This document shows positions 12,901 to 24,059 of a DNA stretch of 64,000 bases, one piece after another. A program made the position numbers and the translations under genes. The stretch spans positions 53,978,703 to 54,042,702 of the forward strand of contig NC_088777.1 of assembly GCF_954871325.1 (NCBI RefSeq), given 5' to 3'. Below the pieces are notes generated by a model. That model did not search any database. It saw only the letters and a program-made list of their open reading frames with translations, and was not told the origin of the DNA. This DNA comes from Gordionus sp. m RMFG-2023 (taxonomy: Eukaryota; Nematomorpha; Gordioida; Chordodea; Parachordodidae). How positions within the stretch are numbered: the first letter of the stretch is position 1; the number at the start of each line of letters is the position of its first letter.

Positions 12901-15013
12901 CATTTGCATTTGCCGTGATTTGGTATTTGACTAACAAGATAATGTACCATCACACGTAAATATTATATAAATATATTATAATTTAGACTTTTGTCATTTT
13001 TTTTTTTCAAAATCATTTTTCATTTCTTTTAGTATTAAAAATGTAGATAGGACATTTATATTGTAATAATGATTCATTATGAGTTTGAAAAAAAAAGGTC
13101 ACAAATTGACTAAAAAAAATATAGATTATATATGATTATAATCTTTTTTTTTATCTTTCAGATGCGTTCTAATCTTGAAGATCAATCTTCTGCATTACAT
13201 TTATGTCGTGCCAATATTCATCGTCCTTTTAGTATTTTTTTTTACAAATATATTTAAATTGTCCACTCTATTTTCTTAGATAAATTTTTATATACTTGTC
13301 AAAATACTCAAATTAATGGTGGACAAAATTTATTCTAAGAGCCAAAGACGAGCCCATAATTGTTTGTAAGTTTGGTATTAAATTTTTCTTTCTTTTCTTT
13401 TCTTTTCTTTTCTTTTCTTTTCTTTTCTTTTCTTTTCTTTTCTTTTCTTTTCTTTTCTTTTCTTTTCTTTTCTTTTCTTTTCTTTTCTTTTCTTTTCTTT
13501 TCTTTTCTTTTCTTTTCTTTTCTTTTCTTTTCTTTTCTTTTCTTTTCTTTTCTTTTCTTTTCTTTTCTTTTCTTTTCTTTTCTTTTCTTTTCTTTTCTTT
13601 TCTTTTCTTTCTTTTTCATTCTTATCATGTAAATTTGATTTATTATTAAAGCCACATTCATAATTCATTAATTAATTAATTTATTCATTATATTTTATAA
13701 TTTTCTAAAGCAAATTTATCAAGGGTTTCTTTTGCTTGTCAACTATCTTAGGAGCTTCCTATATTATAACACTGTACACACCTTCGAATGGCCACAAAAC
13801 GATATTGTCATCCTATGTATTACCATTGCTTATATCTACGCAGGTTTTAACGAAGCAAATTCTAATAATCAAACAATTACAATATTTTATTTATTATCTT
13901 TAAACAGGGAATATTAGTTTCGCTTTACTGCTGTTTTTGCAACCACGAGGTTACAATTTTTTTTTATATATACTCTCAACATCATAATGTTCATTCAAAT
14001 AATAATGATTTGTATATTATTTTAAAACTCTACAAAAATTTATTGTATACAATTCACCTTTAGAGGGTGGTCCGCAACGGAGCCCAAAAAGCTCCGCCCA
14101 CTAGTTAATTATAAATTTTGTTTACCCTAACCCTCCAAATGTTCAAAAATTATTTTAATGGCTGGTTTCGGCTCTGTATTCATTTGTTTTCACGTAACTC
14201 TTAATTAAACGTATATGATACGCAATTTTAACAAGTTGAAGTCTGTTTCGCTCATTTCGCCTGAAAAAAAATATTAAAAATTCACGGGCTCAGGTCCGCC
14301 CATTACTTAAAAAAGTTTATAGACCGGCCCGCTACCCGCTCATCGTTGAAAGTATTTTATAAAACCTGATCACGCATGGGTGGTGGGAGCGGGTGTTCTA
14401 AAATCCTCAAATTGCGGACCCTCTACTTCACGTATACATTACATAAAAGACGTAAATTGACTTCATATAAATGAGAATATTTTAAAATAAAACCGCGTTG
14501 ATTTTTCTTCATCAGATTAAAATCGTCATTTAAATTTCTTAATTATTATATATCAAATTTTCTGGATTTTTATTTTTGGGAATTATATTTATGTTTCCAT
14601 CTAGCCTTTATGTATGTCACCAATTATATTTAATATAACCAAAAAAAAAACTTAATTTTTAGGTTAAAAGAGTAATATGGAAACATCTAAAGTCTTGTAG
14701 GGAGTCCAAATGTTTGTGTCCATCTTGCCGAAGCCGGCTTAGCATTGATCCCTTGAAAAATTCCAAGATGGACTCCCCAGATTACCATCCAATAGTGCAT
14801 CACGGTTCAATAGGTTCAGCAACTACTGAAGAACAAAAAGGGTGCGCTCTTATACCCTTATTGGCCCGTAGAATTCATCATTCCGACAAAAACAAAAATT
14901 CTAAGCAAAAATTCGCAAAGTCTAACAAAGACAAACATTCAATAAATATAATTATTAAGCCCACCTACCCAACGAATATTAAACTTGTGATAGAAGGTTC
15001 AGAAGAAATTTGA
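3901..15013 (+). CDS. Class B (secretin-type) GPCR, copy A, nine exons
   Basis: Plasma-membrane peptide-hormone receptor; ligand unknown. Exons: 3901-4037, 7672-7867, 10440-10596, 12895-12955, 13162-13231, 13280-13365, 13711-13843, 13908-13949, 14663-15013. All are bounded by AG/GT and keep phase; total 1233 nt to a TGA stop. TM1 contains IYFVGYGLSIICL. ICL1-TM2 is RNKIHSHLIMSFLL. TM3 has a Cys and FFWMFVEGIYLY. TM4 is IIGWGLPFAFAVIW, TM5 YVVPIFIVLL then INFYILVKIL. TM6-ECL3 is LSTILGASYIITLYTP. TM7 is STQGILVSLYCCFCNHEV. These are the class B hallmarks RNxIH, FVEGxYL, GWGxP and QGxxVxxxYC..N.EV. The ECL2 Cys is present but the usual following Trp is Val. The about 110-residue tail has a CLCPSC cluster and a Ser/Lys-rich end. 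One donor (GTTACA at 13950) is weak. The ectodomain is not identified, so the 5' end is incomplete. Confidence 0.88.
4610..5230 (+). repeat. Minisatellite with GTGTCAATCAAAA units
   Basis: A purine-rich higher-order tandem repeat built from blocks such as AGGAAAAGTGTCAATCAAAA, AAAGGCTTAGG and AAAAAGTAACAGTGTCAA. It recurs roughly every 170-190 bases and begins after a GAAA-rich tract. Its Lys/Ser-rich open frames (for example 4763-4948 and 4951-5148) are by-products of purine-only sequence with no codon constraint. It lies in the first long intron of copy A. A shorter version is at 44520-44730 in copy B. Confidence 0.75.
5231..6150. other. Intron sequence, no gene seen
   Basis: Shared with copy B at 44730-45250 and 48100-48530. 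Contains a GC-richer patch near 5515-5590 resembling an old transposon end. Nothing coding is visible. Confidence 0.5.
6151..7224. mobile_element. DNA transposon (non-autonomous), private to copy A
   Basis: Terminal inverted repeats CGTAGGCGTAGCTAGG (left) and, on the other strand, CATGGGCGTAGCCAGG (right). Flanked by perfect 8-bp direct repeats GTGTGTAT (6143-6150 and 7225-7232). The TIRs are followed by a G run on the left and preceded by a C run on the right. No transposase is recognisable in the AT-rich 1 kb interior. The 8-bp duplication suggests hAT-type mobilisation. The counterpart in copy B near 48520 lacks it. Confidence 0.8.
9579..9775. mobile_element. hAT-like MITE with 8-bp duplication
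   Basis: Imperfect inverted ends AGTGTTGCTAAAAAGCC and GTAATGCTGTTAAAAAGCC (second on the opposite strand). Perfect 8-bp target duplication TAGGGCCT at 9571-9578 and 9776-9783. Copy B has one copy of the target only (TAGGGTCT near 50990), which is the empty site, so insertion followed the duplication. Confidence 0.85.
9869..10077. mobile_element. PIF/Harbinger-type MITE
   Basis: Long imperfect inverted repeats: left GGCCGCATTCATAAGG, right (opposite strand) GGCTGCATTCATAGTAGG. Each continues through an ATCGA/CAGCTG segment for about 50 bases. Flanked by the trinucleotide TTA on both sides (9866-9868 and 10078-10080), the target size typical of PIF/Harbinger. Absent from copy B at the equivalent place near 51060. 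Confidence 0.7.
10641..10845. mobile_element. MITE of the GTGTTGTTAAACGG family, copy A
   Basis: About 205 bp with ends related to TAGTGTTGTTAAACGGC. The body contains AATATTTCATCC and a near-palindromic AATCTCGAGGCTTAGG. The same element, but split by a piggyBac transposon, is at 51640-53713 in copy B, so this MITE predates the duplication. The TTTAAAAAATCGG near its right end at 10805-10816 preserves the uninterrupted TTAA target. Confidence 0.8.
11240..12120. other. Intron of copy A with repeat fragments
   Basis: Starts with GGAGGTCGGCCCTGCGA and later has its inverted counterpart GTGCCGACCTCTAAA near 11449-11463, suggesting an inserted element with GAGGTCGGC ends. Copy B lacks about 11325-12110. 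No coding potential seen. Confidence 0.4.
12579..12760. mobile_element. MITE, GTGTTGTTAAACGG family, degenerate
   Basis: Contains the family core (AACTCAAAATTTCATCCAG, AATGGTTCGGACATC, TTCATGGCTTAGGCAATA) and ends GTCGTTTAAAAACACTA. The left end is degraded. A different degenerate relative lies at about 54890-55095 in copy B, so the two may be independent insertions. Confidence 0.6.
13386..13611. repeat. TTTTC microsatellite, about 45 units
   Basis: Nearly perfect pentanucleotide array inside the intron between the ICL3 and TM6 exons of copy A, starting only about 20 bases after the donor GT at 13366. The paralogous intron in copy B has only a short TTTC tetranucleotide tract (about 55697-55722). 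The overlapping open frames made of repeated Lys/Arg/Glu or Phe/Ser/Leu are artefacts. Confidence 0.95.
14061..14425. mobile_element. MITE with TAGAGGGT/ACCCTCTA ends, copy A only
   Basis: Inverted ends TAGAGGGTGGTCCGCAA and (opposite strand) TAGAGGGTCCGCAATTTG. The interior carries GC-rich GGGCTCAGGTCCGCCC and CCGGCCCGCTACCCGC words. About 365 bp, in the last intron of copy A. The copy B intron is only 232 nt and lacks it. Ends resemble hAT-type MITEs; a clean target duplication was not found. Confidence 0.65.
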
Positions 15014-15597
15014 ATTTTGAATCTCTTATATATAACAAAAAAAATGTTTAACATTATGTTGTTTGAAACTATATTATTTATCATTCGCCAAAGGTATACA
15101 CTACTATAATATCATCTAAAATATGACATAGTACTTATATAATATTTTAAACTGAATCGTTAAATCTAACACTTTATCTTATATTTTTAGTGATGTTGTA
15201 TGTGTAAGTAATTCACGAATTTAATATATATATTTATATAATATACAGTTTAAAAAGAATAACTTTCAGAATATTAGTTCACAATAATAAATAATATTAC
15301 ATTTAAATGATATAAATAAAACTTTGTTAATTTATGGAGAGAACAGAAGGTGTATAAATTATATTCAATCTTAGTTTATATTATTATTATTATTATTATC
15401 GATAAAAAGAAGGCGGGGGGGGGGGGGGTATAGATTTAGAAATTCAGAGAATAAATGTTCAAAGAAGATTTTGTAACTGGAAATCTGAACTAGGGGCAAA
15501 ACATAGGAACGTGAACTTGAACCTTTCAAAATATTTAATGAACCAGACGAATTTTAAAATTTTCAGCAACCATGACAGGTTCTAGCTCTAGTGAAAC

Positions 15598-17201
15598 TAG
15601 TGTTGTTAAAGTTACTTTTGAAACATAACTAGTAACTGTAACCAGTTAATACATGTAACTAGTTATTAGTTACATTTACATTATAAGTTACTTTTTGGTT
15701 CTAATAAATTTTAAAATTGTCTATTAATTCTAAAAATAGGTTTAAGGTTATGTATTAAAAATTAATGATTTTTTCACTCAAGTATTTGCAAATATGATAT
15801 TTATATATACAGTTGTTGCAAATTATTTTAAACTTATTGCAAATATATATATATTCTTAATGTCAATTCAAATAGAACTGTATAATATTGGAGTTTTTTT
15901 TGTCAAGAAAATTGTGATAATAAGAATAATACGGAAAGAGTATTAGATAATTTATTTTTTACTTAATTATATATGCATGCATCCTATTGTATAATTTGGA
16001 AAACACTTTAGATCATGGAATTTACCTATTTTTTTTGGAAGGCAAAAAAATCCTGAACAAGAGGACCATGACAAAAAATACCCTAGATAATTCCCCAATT
16101 TTCAAAAAAATTAAATTAGCATATAGAATGAAGGTTATTTGAGTAATCATTTGTTGAAGGAAATGATATTTGATATCTGCATTTAATATTTTGTTATTTC
16201 TATCATAGTCTTTGTCTTTGTCTTTTTAGTGAGTATAATGGTGACTAATTTAGCATTTTATACAAAAATTATTTAATTCCAAAATAATCTAAATCTTTGT
16301 CTTTCCTTATAGTAAGTTTTATGCATTAATTTAGCAAAATTTCAAAAAAAATTAATTTATAACTTATGAAATTCCAGAGTGTAAATATTGCCAGCAACTT
16401 GAGAATATGTAAAAATATTATACTAAATTATGTAAGGAAATATAATATTAAAAAATAGGTTTATTACTTGAATTAGCTTACAAAATTATAAAACACAGCA
16501 ATGTAACAATTTAAGAAAAGAAAATCTATTTCCACATATCATTTGCGAACACAATCAGACATTTAAACAAAATTTTAAATTTAATTTAGAATTAATTTAG
16601 CACAAAGCTAGTCCCTTGGAACCAAGGACTACCCCTCGCTTGGGATTATACATGTGCAGATCATTTTGCCAGATATTTTACTGTTAATTCCATCACTAAA
16701 CTGAAGATACAAAAAATAAATATAGCCACCTTTAATCATTTGTTTGTTAGGGTAGTCTCAGACACCTGTGGATCATTCTTTCAAAATAATAGAGCAAAGG
16801 TTACGTTTAATCACAGGCGATGCTTCTACCTACGACAAAGAATATCAATAAATTTGTCGATCCAACTTTATGTCTATACATGGGTCATTAAGCCCAGCCG
16901 ACCAAACCTAAATATATTATTTTTATTTCTCTTCTCTTAATTACATATTTTTATAAAGTTATTGTATATTAATAATAATTTTAATATTCTTTTAATAAAT
17001 GATCAATTCACATATTAAAAATAAAATTAATTATTTGAATATATTATTTAGATTTATACATATATATATTTTTAGAAGTAACTAGTTACTTTTGGCATTT
17101 ACATTAAAAAAAATAAAACTAGTTACAGTTAGTAGTTACAATTTATAAAATATTACTAGTTACAGATATTTTTTAGCAAAATAGTAACTTTAACAACACT
17201 A
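15598..17201. mobile_element. hAT-like element, 1.6 kb, copy A only
   Basis: Inverted ends TAGTGTTGTTAAAGTTACTT and AAGTAACT-type sequence repeated in sub-terminal positions (AGTAACTAGTTAC at both ends). The right end is AGTAACTTTAACAACACTA. Flanks AGTGAAAC (15590-15597) and AATAAAAC (17202-17209) match at six of eight bases, an aged 8-bp duplication. No recognisable transposase; the interior is AT-rich. It lies 3' of the receptor stop and is absent near 57240 in copy B. Confidence 0.65.
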
Positions 17202-17915
17202 AATAAAACTTTATATATGTGTTTACACAATAATTATTTAAAATAGCTATTTGACATCCTATTTGCGAGATATTTAGCCTAAATTTTCTGGATATTTTTT
17301 TTTTCATGCCCAATAACGAAGGAACCGAGAAAATTTTGAACTTTAAATTTTTTTAGGAAACTCGAAAAACCGTAACCGTATTTTATCAGAACCCTAAACC
17401 TTTCTTAACGTGTTTCAAATTCTGGTTTAAAATAATCTATAATGTGTCATGTGATCTATAATATGATATATTTTTTTTAACTCCATGGCAACTCAATGAA
17501 TGTGTGATTACAGAAGCTATTAAAACTAACAATATTTGTAATTAAAGAATGCATAAATTATACAAACAACATTTTAATGCTTATAATTTATGTTTAAATT
17601 TTTATCTTTTGAAGTTATAATGCGCCCAAGCACATATTGTTCAACGCAGCCTTTCAGAAACGCAAATTAAAAAACCGCAAACGCAAAATTGAAGCGTTAA
17701 TTATTATTTTTTTTTTAATACGACACGTCTAAATTTTAAACAAAAAAAAATGATGTCCAGTTTAAACGAATGCATTTAGCTGCCCCGAATAGCCCCTGGA
17801 CTCCTCCTATAGTGAGATATTTGGTAATTAAATTTGATCATCATGCTGGGAACTTATTCCTCAGCTTAATCATTTAATCAAGAATTATTTAATTTAATAT
17901 CAATTACCACAATTC

Positions 17916-19347
17916 CAGTGTTGTTAAACGCTACTTTTAAAAATAGCGCGCTACTGCTATCGCTACCGCTATCGTTTTCAAATGAGTAGCGCGCTATTAG
18001 CTACTTTTTACGCTATTTTGATTTATTTTAAATCATATTTTTTACGTAACTCTATTTCCACAAATAATATATTGGTATAAAAACATGAATATGATTTGTT
18101 ACATATATATATATAATTTATTTATTATCGCACTTTAATAATAACATTTCGGTACTGTCATCCCCAAGTCTAGAGCGACGATCAGAAAGTATCAGCTTTG
18201 CCATACTAAATAATCTTTCGCACTAGCACTTGAGGGCAAACACAGTATTTAATTTAATAAACACACTTTTTATATGAAAAAAAATGATCAAAAATATTTA
18301 AATGAGTATTTTTAGATTTAAAAAAAGCATTTAGAGGTTCAATAATATTATTATTATTATTTATTTCAAAAAACAGTCTATGGAAGGCTGCGGTTTCGAT
18401 CTTGCTATAGTATCGTGGTTAGGCATGCCATTTTTTAACGTTACCATCAGCCTATCAAGTTGCCCTTTAGATTCAGTCAAATTAATGTATGGCCAATTTA
18501 ACTTGAAACTAGGATGAACGATGGCAGCTTATTACATTATCATCATCATACAGATCTGGAAATCTAATTTATATAAAGCGATTGTATTTATTATAAATAT
18601 AAGAAGAATACCTTTTTAATTTTCAAAATTTAAATTTATCTGAGATTTAGATTCATTTATAAAAAAATATTAAAATAGCATTAAATTATAGTAAATTAAG
18701 ATTTTAAAAATATAATTATTATAAACAAGGTAATTAATAATATATTAGTTTTGAATTTTATATTAATACTATATAATAATATTATAGATTGTATTGTAAA
18801 TTAAGCCAATTTAAATTATGGCTAATCAAGCAATAAATCATTCATTTTATATAATTGTATAATAGAAAATAAAAATAAAGTTTTAACCTTTTCTCAATGC
18901 CTTTTAGCATAGACTCTACCAGTGGTTTGCAAAATTTTCTTGCATTGAAACCGATATCCAGTCGTAATTTTTTCTTCAAGATTAAAGTACTTTTTGAATT
19001 TTAGGAAAGGATAATCTATTTCCATTTTCCAAAGAAATTTCGCTATCTTCAAACAATCTCACACATTTTTAATAACTATTAATGCTAACTAAATTTAAAT
19101 ATAAATTTAAATTTCAAAATTAAATTAAATAAAAGGATTATCATTTTAGATTTAATAAAAAATATATTTTAATAATTTTTGGATGTATTTATTATGTAAA
19201 ATTGAAAGTAGCGAAGTAGCGCGCTACTTTGCTACTTTCTAAATTAGTAGCGAGCTACCGCTATCACTATTTTCTAAAAAAGTAACCTACTAAAGCTACC
19301 GCTACTGAAAAAAGTGGCGCGCTTTAGTAGCTATTTTAACAACACTG
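17916..19347 (-). mobile_element. Decayed hAT transposon
   Basis: Ends CAGTGTTGTTAAACGC and TTAACAACACTG, with sub-terminal repeats of AGTAGCGCGCTA. On the minus strand about 18140-18230 reads ERLFSMAKLILSDRRSRL and then LGDDSTEMLLL, the hAT carboxy-terminal dimerisation region. A further coding trace at about 18360-18480 reads LDRLMVTLKNGMPNHD. Internal stops and large losses make it non-functional. No matching 8-bp duplication at its two ends. Confidence 0.85.
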
Positions 19348-19691
19348 ATAAATAGTATAATAATACAATTAACAATAATATTATCATATAATATATCCTA
19401 AAGGTTTAACTTTGATATGACCATATTATATAATATTAATACAAAAATGAATAGTCTTGTTTGTTATAGCAATTTACATAAAAACCTTCCTTTTACTTAT
19501 CAATACTTTATTATTCTAATAAGCAAATATTTTTAAATGAAAACGAAAATTTATCCCTTTAACTATGGCTCCAAATTTTAGAAAAGATAGTGGAGACCCA
19601 GCTACTTATGAGCCTAGGGTTATTACAAGTTTTTTATGATTATTATTTTTTTGCCATAAATATATTATGTTTACAATTTTTATAACAGAAA

Positions 19692-19853
19692 TAAGCCTAT
19701 TGAAAAACGAATCGAATGATGAATTATTACATCCGATTCTTTTAAACGAATTTAATCATTTCCAATTCGTAATTTTATGGTTAATATTCATACGAATATA
19801 CAAAAATTATTCTAATTATTTAAACGATTTAATTCGTATTCGTTTTGAATAGC
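19692..19853. mobile_element. Possible MITE/hairpin with ATTCG motifs
   Basis: Left TATTGAAAAACGAATCGAAT and right (opposite strand) AGCTATTCAAAACGAATACG form imperfect inverted ends about 160 bp apart. Interior repeats of AATTCGTA-like words. No target duplication established. Confidence 0.4.
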
Positions 19854-19947
19854 TTAAACATGATGTATGTCGTATGATATGATTTGTATCTTTAAAAGTA
19901 TCTTTTCAAATGATTACTTAAATATTTAACCTCTCCTTATCCACATA

Positions 19948-22689
19948 ATGGTACACTGTCCCGCATGCTCTAAAAACTTAAAAATCACCAAACCCGGCCT
20001 CTTCACCAAACACAAAACCAATGGCATCGTTTGTCCTGAGTCCGAGAAGCGTCCTTCTCCTTCCTTCCTAAATCCATTTCCATTTTTTCTTCACAGCCAT
20101 TCTTCCACCTCATCCAATAACGCCTATATACCAACCACATTAGACAATTTATTCCCCTCTAACCTACTACTCATGGCGACATCATTAACTTCCTAAAATC
20201 TGATAAACCTCTCATTATCTCTAGAATTCCTAAAGGTTCCAGAGTACAAATAGCCAAAGCCCTCTCCACATGCCTTCAATCATTATTAAATAACTTCTCC
20301 TCTCTCGATCATTGACTCAAACTCTTCACATTTTTCTTCACGACTCTCCAACCTCCCAGAGATTCAGAAATCTTTAACCCAACAAATCAAAGACGCAACT
20401 ATACAACCCCTCACCCTCACAACCACAATATCTTCTCATGAATCCCAAAAACTTTCCAGCCTACAATTAAAGGCAAAGTTAATTTCCAGCAAAATTAACA
20501 ACTTAAACATCAAATCCGCCCTTCGCTTAGTAGCATCTGATGATTCATTTGCTACTACGAAGACAAAAAACTCAAATTAAAGCACCCCTCTGGAGTTGAT
20601 TTCATACCTCCCCCTTCTCCCAATATTTTTCCTACTGATTTCACCCCCGCCGAAGTGCGTAAATCTATTCTATCTTTCCATCACGACTCTTCTCTCGGCT
20701 ACGATGGGCTTCGTCCCATCTTCCTCCAAGATCTTACACCCCCCCCCCCTCATAGTCAGCCAGGTTCCAATTTTACAAAATTTAACAATATTTATTAACA
20801 AAATAGCACACGAACTCGTTCCTGAGTCCATGAGACCACTCTCATTTGGTGCTAAAATAATCGCACTCGAAAAACCCAATAAGGATATCCGCCCAATAGC
20901 AATCGGGACCGTATTCCGCCGTCTTGTCGTTAAACTAATATCTTCCAAAATTAAGGACAACGCGGCCTTAATTTTAGTACCTCACCAACTAGGAATCAGC
21001 ATCCGCTGCGAAATAGCCACACACGCTACTCGTATCCATCTCCAAACCAACCCAAGTTACGAAATCCTTGTTAAAATTGATTTCTCTAACACCTTCAACT
21101 CCATTCGTCGCTCTACTTTCTCCCACAAATGTACCACTCATTCCCCACCTTTTCTCAATTCTTCCATTCCTGCTATTCCATGCCATCTCATCTCCAATTC
21201 AAAAACTATTTACTTTCATTGTCAGAAGGGATCCAACAAGGCGATTCTCTGGGTTCGATACTTTTCTGCATTGGAATCAACGAAATGGTCGAAAACATTT
21301 CTTCCAACTGCAATCATCCACTGCATACTTGGTACATTGACGACGGAATACTCTGCGGTCCTCTAACGAGGTCGCTTAGGCACTCACCATCATTAAAACA
21401 CATTCCCATGCTATCGGTCTCTCACTCAACGAACATAAAACTGAGTCTGCATTGCTCCATCCCATTTACCCACAACTTCCACACAACCGAACTCTCATCC
21501 CTCAGTCATCTCGGCTCTCCAGTCGGTGGTCTGGAATCCATCAATCACTTCTTTACTAACGCATCACAGCTTACTTCATTTCAAAAACATCTCTAAGTTT
21601 CTCTCTCCTCATCAAGCTATTTTTCTCCTCAAAAACTTTTACTAAATTCCTAAAATTCTTTATGCCCTTCGATCTACCTAAATTTTCAAATTTCCCTACT
21701 CATTAAAATCATTTGAAATCTCCGTCAAATCTCTTGCTGAAGAGATCCTTAATCTCCGCTTTAACTATAATTCATGGTTACAAGCATCACTTCCATGCAA
21801 GCTCGGCGGTATCGGCTTACGCTCACCTCTTCCATCAGTGGTTTTATCGCCTCTCGTCTTTCACCTGACTCACACATTAGCCAGCTTTCTAACTTCCCTG
21901 ACCCCTTATTGCTGAAGCCCAGACCATTTGGGACAATTCCGTTGTCCCAAATACTCCACGACCCTCCTCATGTTCACAGAGAGACTGGGATATTCCACTC
22001 AACGAAGGCTCCGTCGCTTACCTAAAATCGAGCCTTCATGACGACGATTTCATGTTTCACCAGTTGAACCAAGGATCCGGTTACAAGTTTCTGGAAACCA
22101 TACCCTTCAACAACCTCGATTTGTCGCTATCCGCTGACGAGCTAAGATTTGCTATTGGACTACGGCTCAATTGCGAAACTGTTCTTCCGTACCAATGCAA
22201 ACATTGCGTAACCAGTGTCGACAGCAAGGGTAGACACTGTCTCCATTGTCGCTTTTGTCGTGGTCGTTTTTTTTCACGGCACACCAAATGCAACGACATC
22301 ATATTACGCGCCCTCAAATCAGGAGGCATTCCATCTAGACTTAACCAACCAGGAATTTTTAGAACCGATGGGAAACGTCCTGATGGAATGTCCTTGATCC
22401 CATGGTCAAGGGGTCAGCTCTTGGTTTAGGACTTCATCTTCATTGACCCAAATGCACCATCTAACCATAACGTCGATTCCCTCGCCCTCTCAGACACTTG
22501 GTGGAAAACCAGGTAGCAAAGCTCAACCTCACAACCTTCGGTAGCAAAGCTCAACGTTTTTTCAAAGAATTAGGCAAACGGATCCGCGAAAAAACCGATC
22601 AGCTTAAGGAATCCCTCTTCATACGCCAAAGGCTTGCTTCCGCCATCATTCGCTCTAACTATCTAAGCTTCATCTCTACCATTGAATAA
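19948..22689 (+). mobile_element. Broken LINE: zinc finger, reverse transcriptase, C-terminal endonuclease-like domain
   Basis: Autonomous retroposon remnant, cytosine-rich on this strand unlike its surroundings. Starts with a CPAC...H...C zinc finger (VHCPACSKNLK). Then RT traces: DFTPAEVRKSILSF and SLGYDGLRP near 20640-20715, then ALEKPNKDIRPIAIG (20868 on), KIDFSNTFNS (21073 on), EGIQQGDSLGSILF (21219 on) and WYIDDG, the catalytic box in which the usual DD is present. The last part (22052-22429) has CKHC...CLHC...H and DGKRPDGMSLIPW, then at 22498-22689 RFFKELGKRIREKT. The RPDG...W..GQLLV stretch resembles the restriction-like endonuclease of R2-type LINEs (inference). Several frameshifts and stops break it; no 5' UTR or target duplication recognised. 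Confidence 0.85.
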
Positions 22690-22699
22690 CTTTCCATTT

Positions 22700-24055
22700 C
22701 CAAACTTCTATTTTTTATCCCCTATCCTATCCCGTAAATTATATTTCTACATTTTTCACCTTTATTTATTTTACCTTTTAAAAAAATAAATTATTTGCTA
22801 CTACATTTTGACAACATATATCAGTAAATATTCAAATAAAGTAACCCATGACCGGGGGAAAAAAAAGTTATTTTTTAAATATATTTTTTATTCCTAATTT
22901 ATAGTTTAACTAAGAGTTATTAAAAAAAAGGTGTTATAATTTCACATTTTATCAAAAAATTCGTCTCATAAATATTTTTTTAAAGATGTGCTTAAATAAG
23001 AGATATCAATTTTCTGGGTAGCCAATTTTTTTAAAAAAGGGCCAAAAAAGCATTGTATTTTGCTTTTTTTAAATTAAAATAATGTGTGTACCTCAATTTT
23101 CATTTTGTACTACTTATGACAGATAGGGTCAAATGATAAATTAGTACCAGAAGCATTCTTTGCCTTGTCTAATAAAAAATATGATATAAATATTGTTAGT
23201 TTAGTCTAGCTTAATTATTAAATTATTTTACTTTAGTTTTATGTTTTAACTTGGCTTCTAAGAGTAATAAATTAAAACATGCTAAAAAATTTAACTTCAG
23301 AAATAGAGGGGGGGGGGGACTGAGGTATCGTTTTTGTTAAATCGCATTATTTTAATTATATTCTTTTGCTATTTTTTTGTGCGTTAATAATCTAAAATTC
23401 TGTATTTTTATCATTGGGATCCACGAAGTAGCCCTAAGAATATGAATTATATATATGTGCTATTTAGTATATTTAATTTAATTTGTAATAAATGAATGAA
23501 TTGGGTAATTATCAGTGTGATTTATAGAATATAAAATCAAACGTTTCAAGAGAGAAATTTCACATCAATGTGTATAATATGTAACAAGGTTAAAGCCTTT
23601 TTGATTTATTGTCGATTTGATGCTATAAATTTATTATGCTGAAATAAATCATTTTGAAGAGTTATTTCAAAAGGTGTTATAGATCAACTAACTATCTCCC
23701 ATTAAGAAATGTAGCTATCTCATTCTATCAAAAAATAATTTTCTCAGAAATATACCAATTAATATACTTTAATTTTCTTGGTTATTTTAACAAGATATGA
23801 CGCAATTAATGGTAATTTAAATGATTATTTTATTCTTCTTTTATGATATTTTTTATTTTTCTTTTCTATGAGCAAAATAAATAATTTATGAGACATATAA
23901 TTTTTCATTTTTTAAAAAATGGCCTTAAAAAACTATAAATCGAGAGCGCTCATTGTATTTAATATTTTGTTTAAAATTAAAATGATGTGTTTACCTTCAC
24001 TTTTCATCTTAGTTCTCCATGGTTTATCAAAAAATATCTTTTAAATCAATCATGA
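22700..24055. other. Intergenic, no gene seen
   Basis: AT-rich, with a G run near 23309-23319. No open frame, RNA gene or clear transposon end visible. Confidence 0.5.
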
Positions 24056-24059
24056 TTAC

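Larger units (their letters stand above)
321..17760 (+). repeat. Segmental duplication, copy A
   Basis: This block aligns collinearly, same orientation, with 39088-57785. Shared landmarks include the block at 321-470, the candidate exon at 1257, the TM1 exon at 3901, the lysine-codon minisatellite near 4600-5230, all receptor exons and the region near 17700. Similarity begins at the TTTCAGTAGTA block and fades after about 17760. The copies differ by point changes and many private insertions. Copy A alone carries elements at 3143-3441, 6151-7224, 9579-9775, 9869-10077, 14061-14425 and 15598-17201. Boundaries are by eye and good to perhaps 20-50 bases. Confidence 0.9.

Noticed and set aside
13335-13668. 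Open frames of repeated Lys/Arg/Glu (minus) and Phe/Ser/Leu (plus)
   Set aside because: Direct translation of the TTTTC microsatellite; it contains no stop codons by construction.
20670-21186. Minus-strand open frames opposite the LINE
   Set aside because: Shadows of the reverse transcriptase frame.
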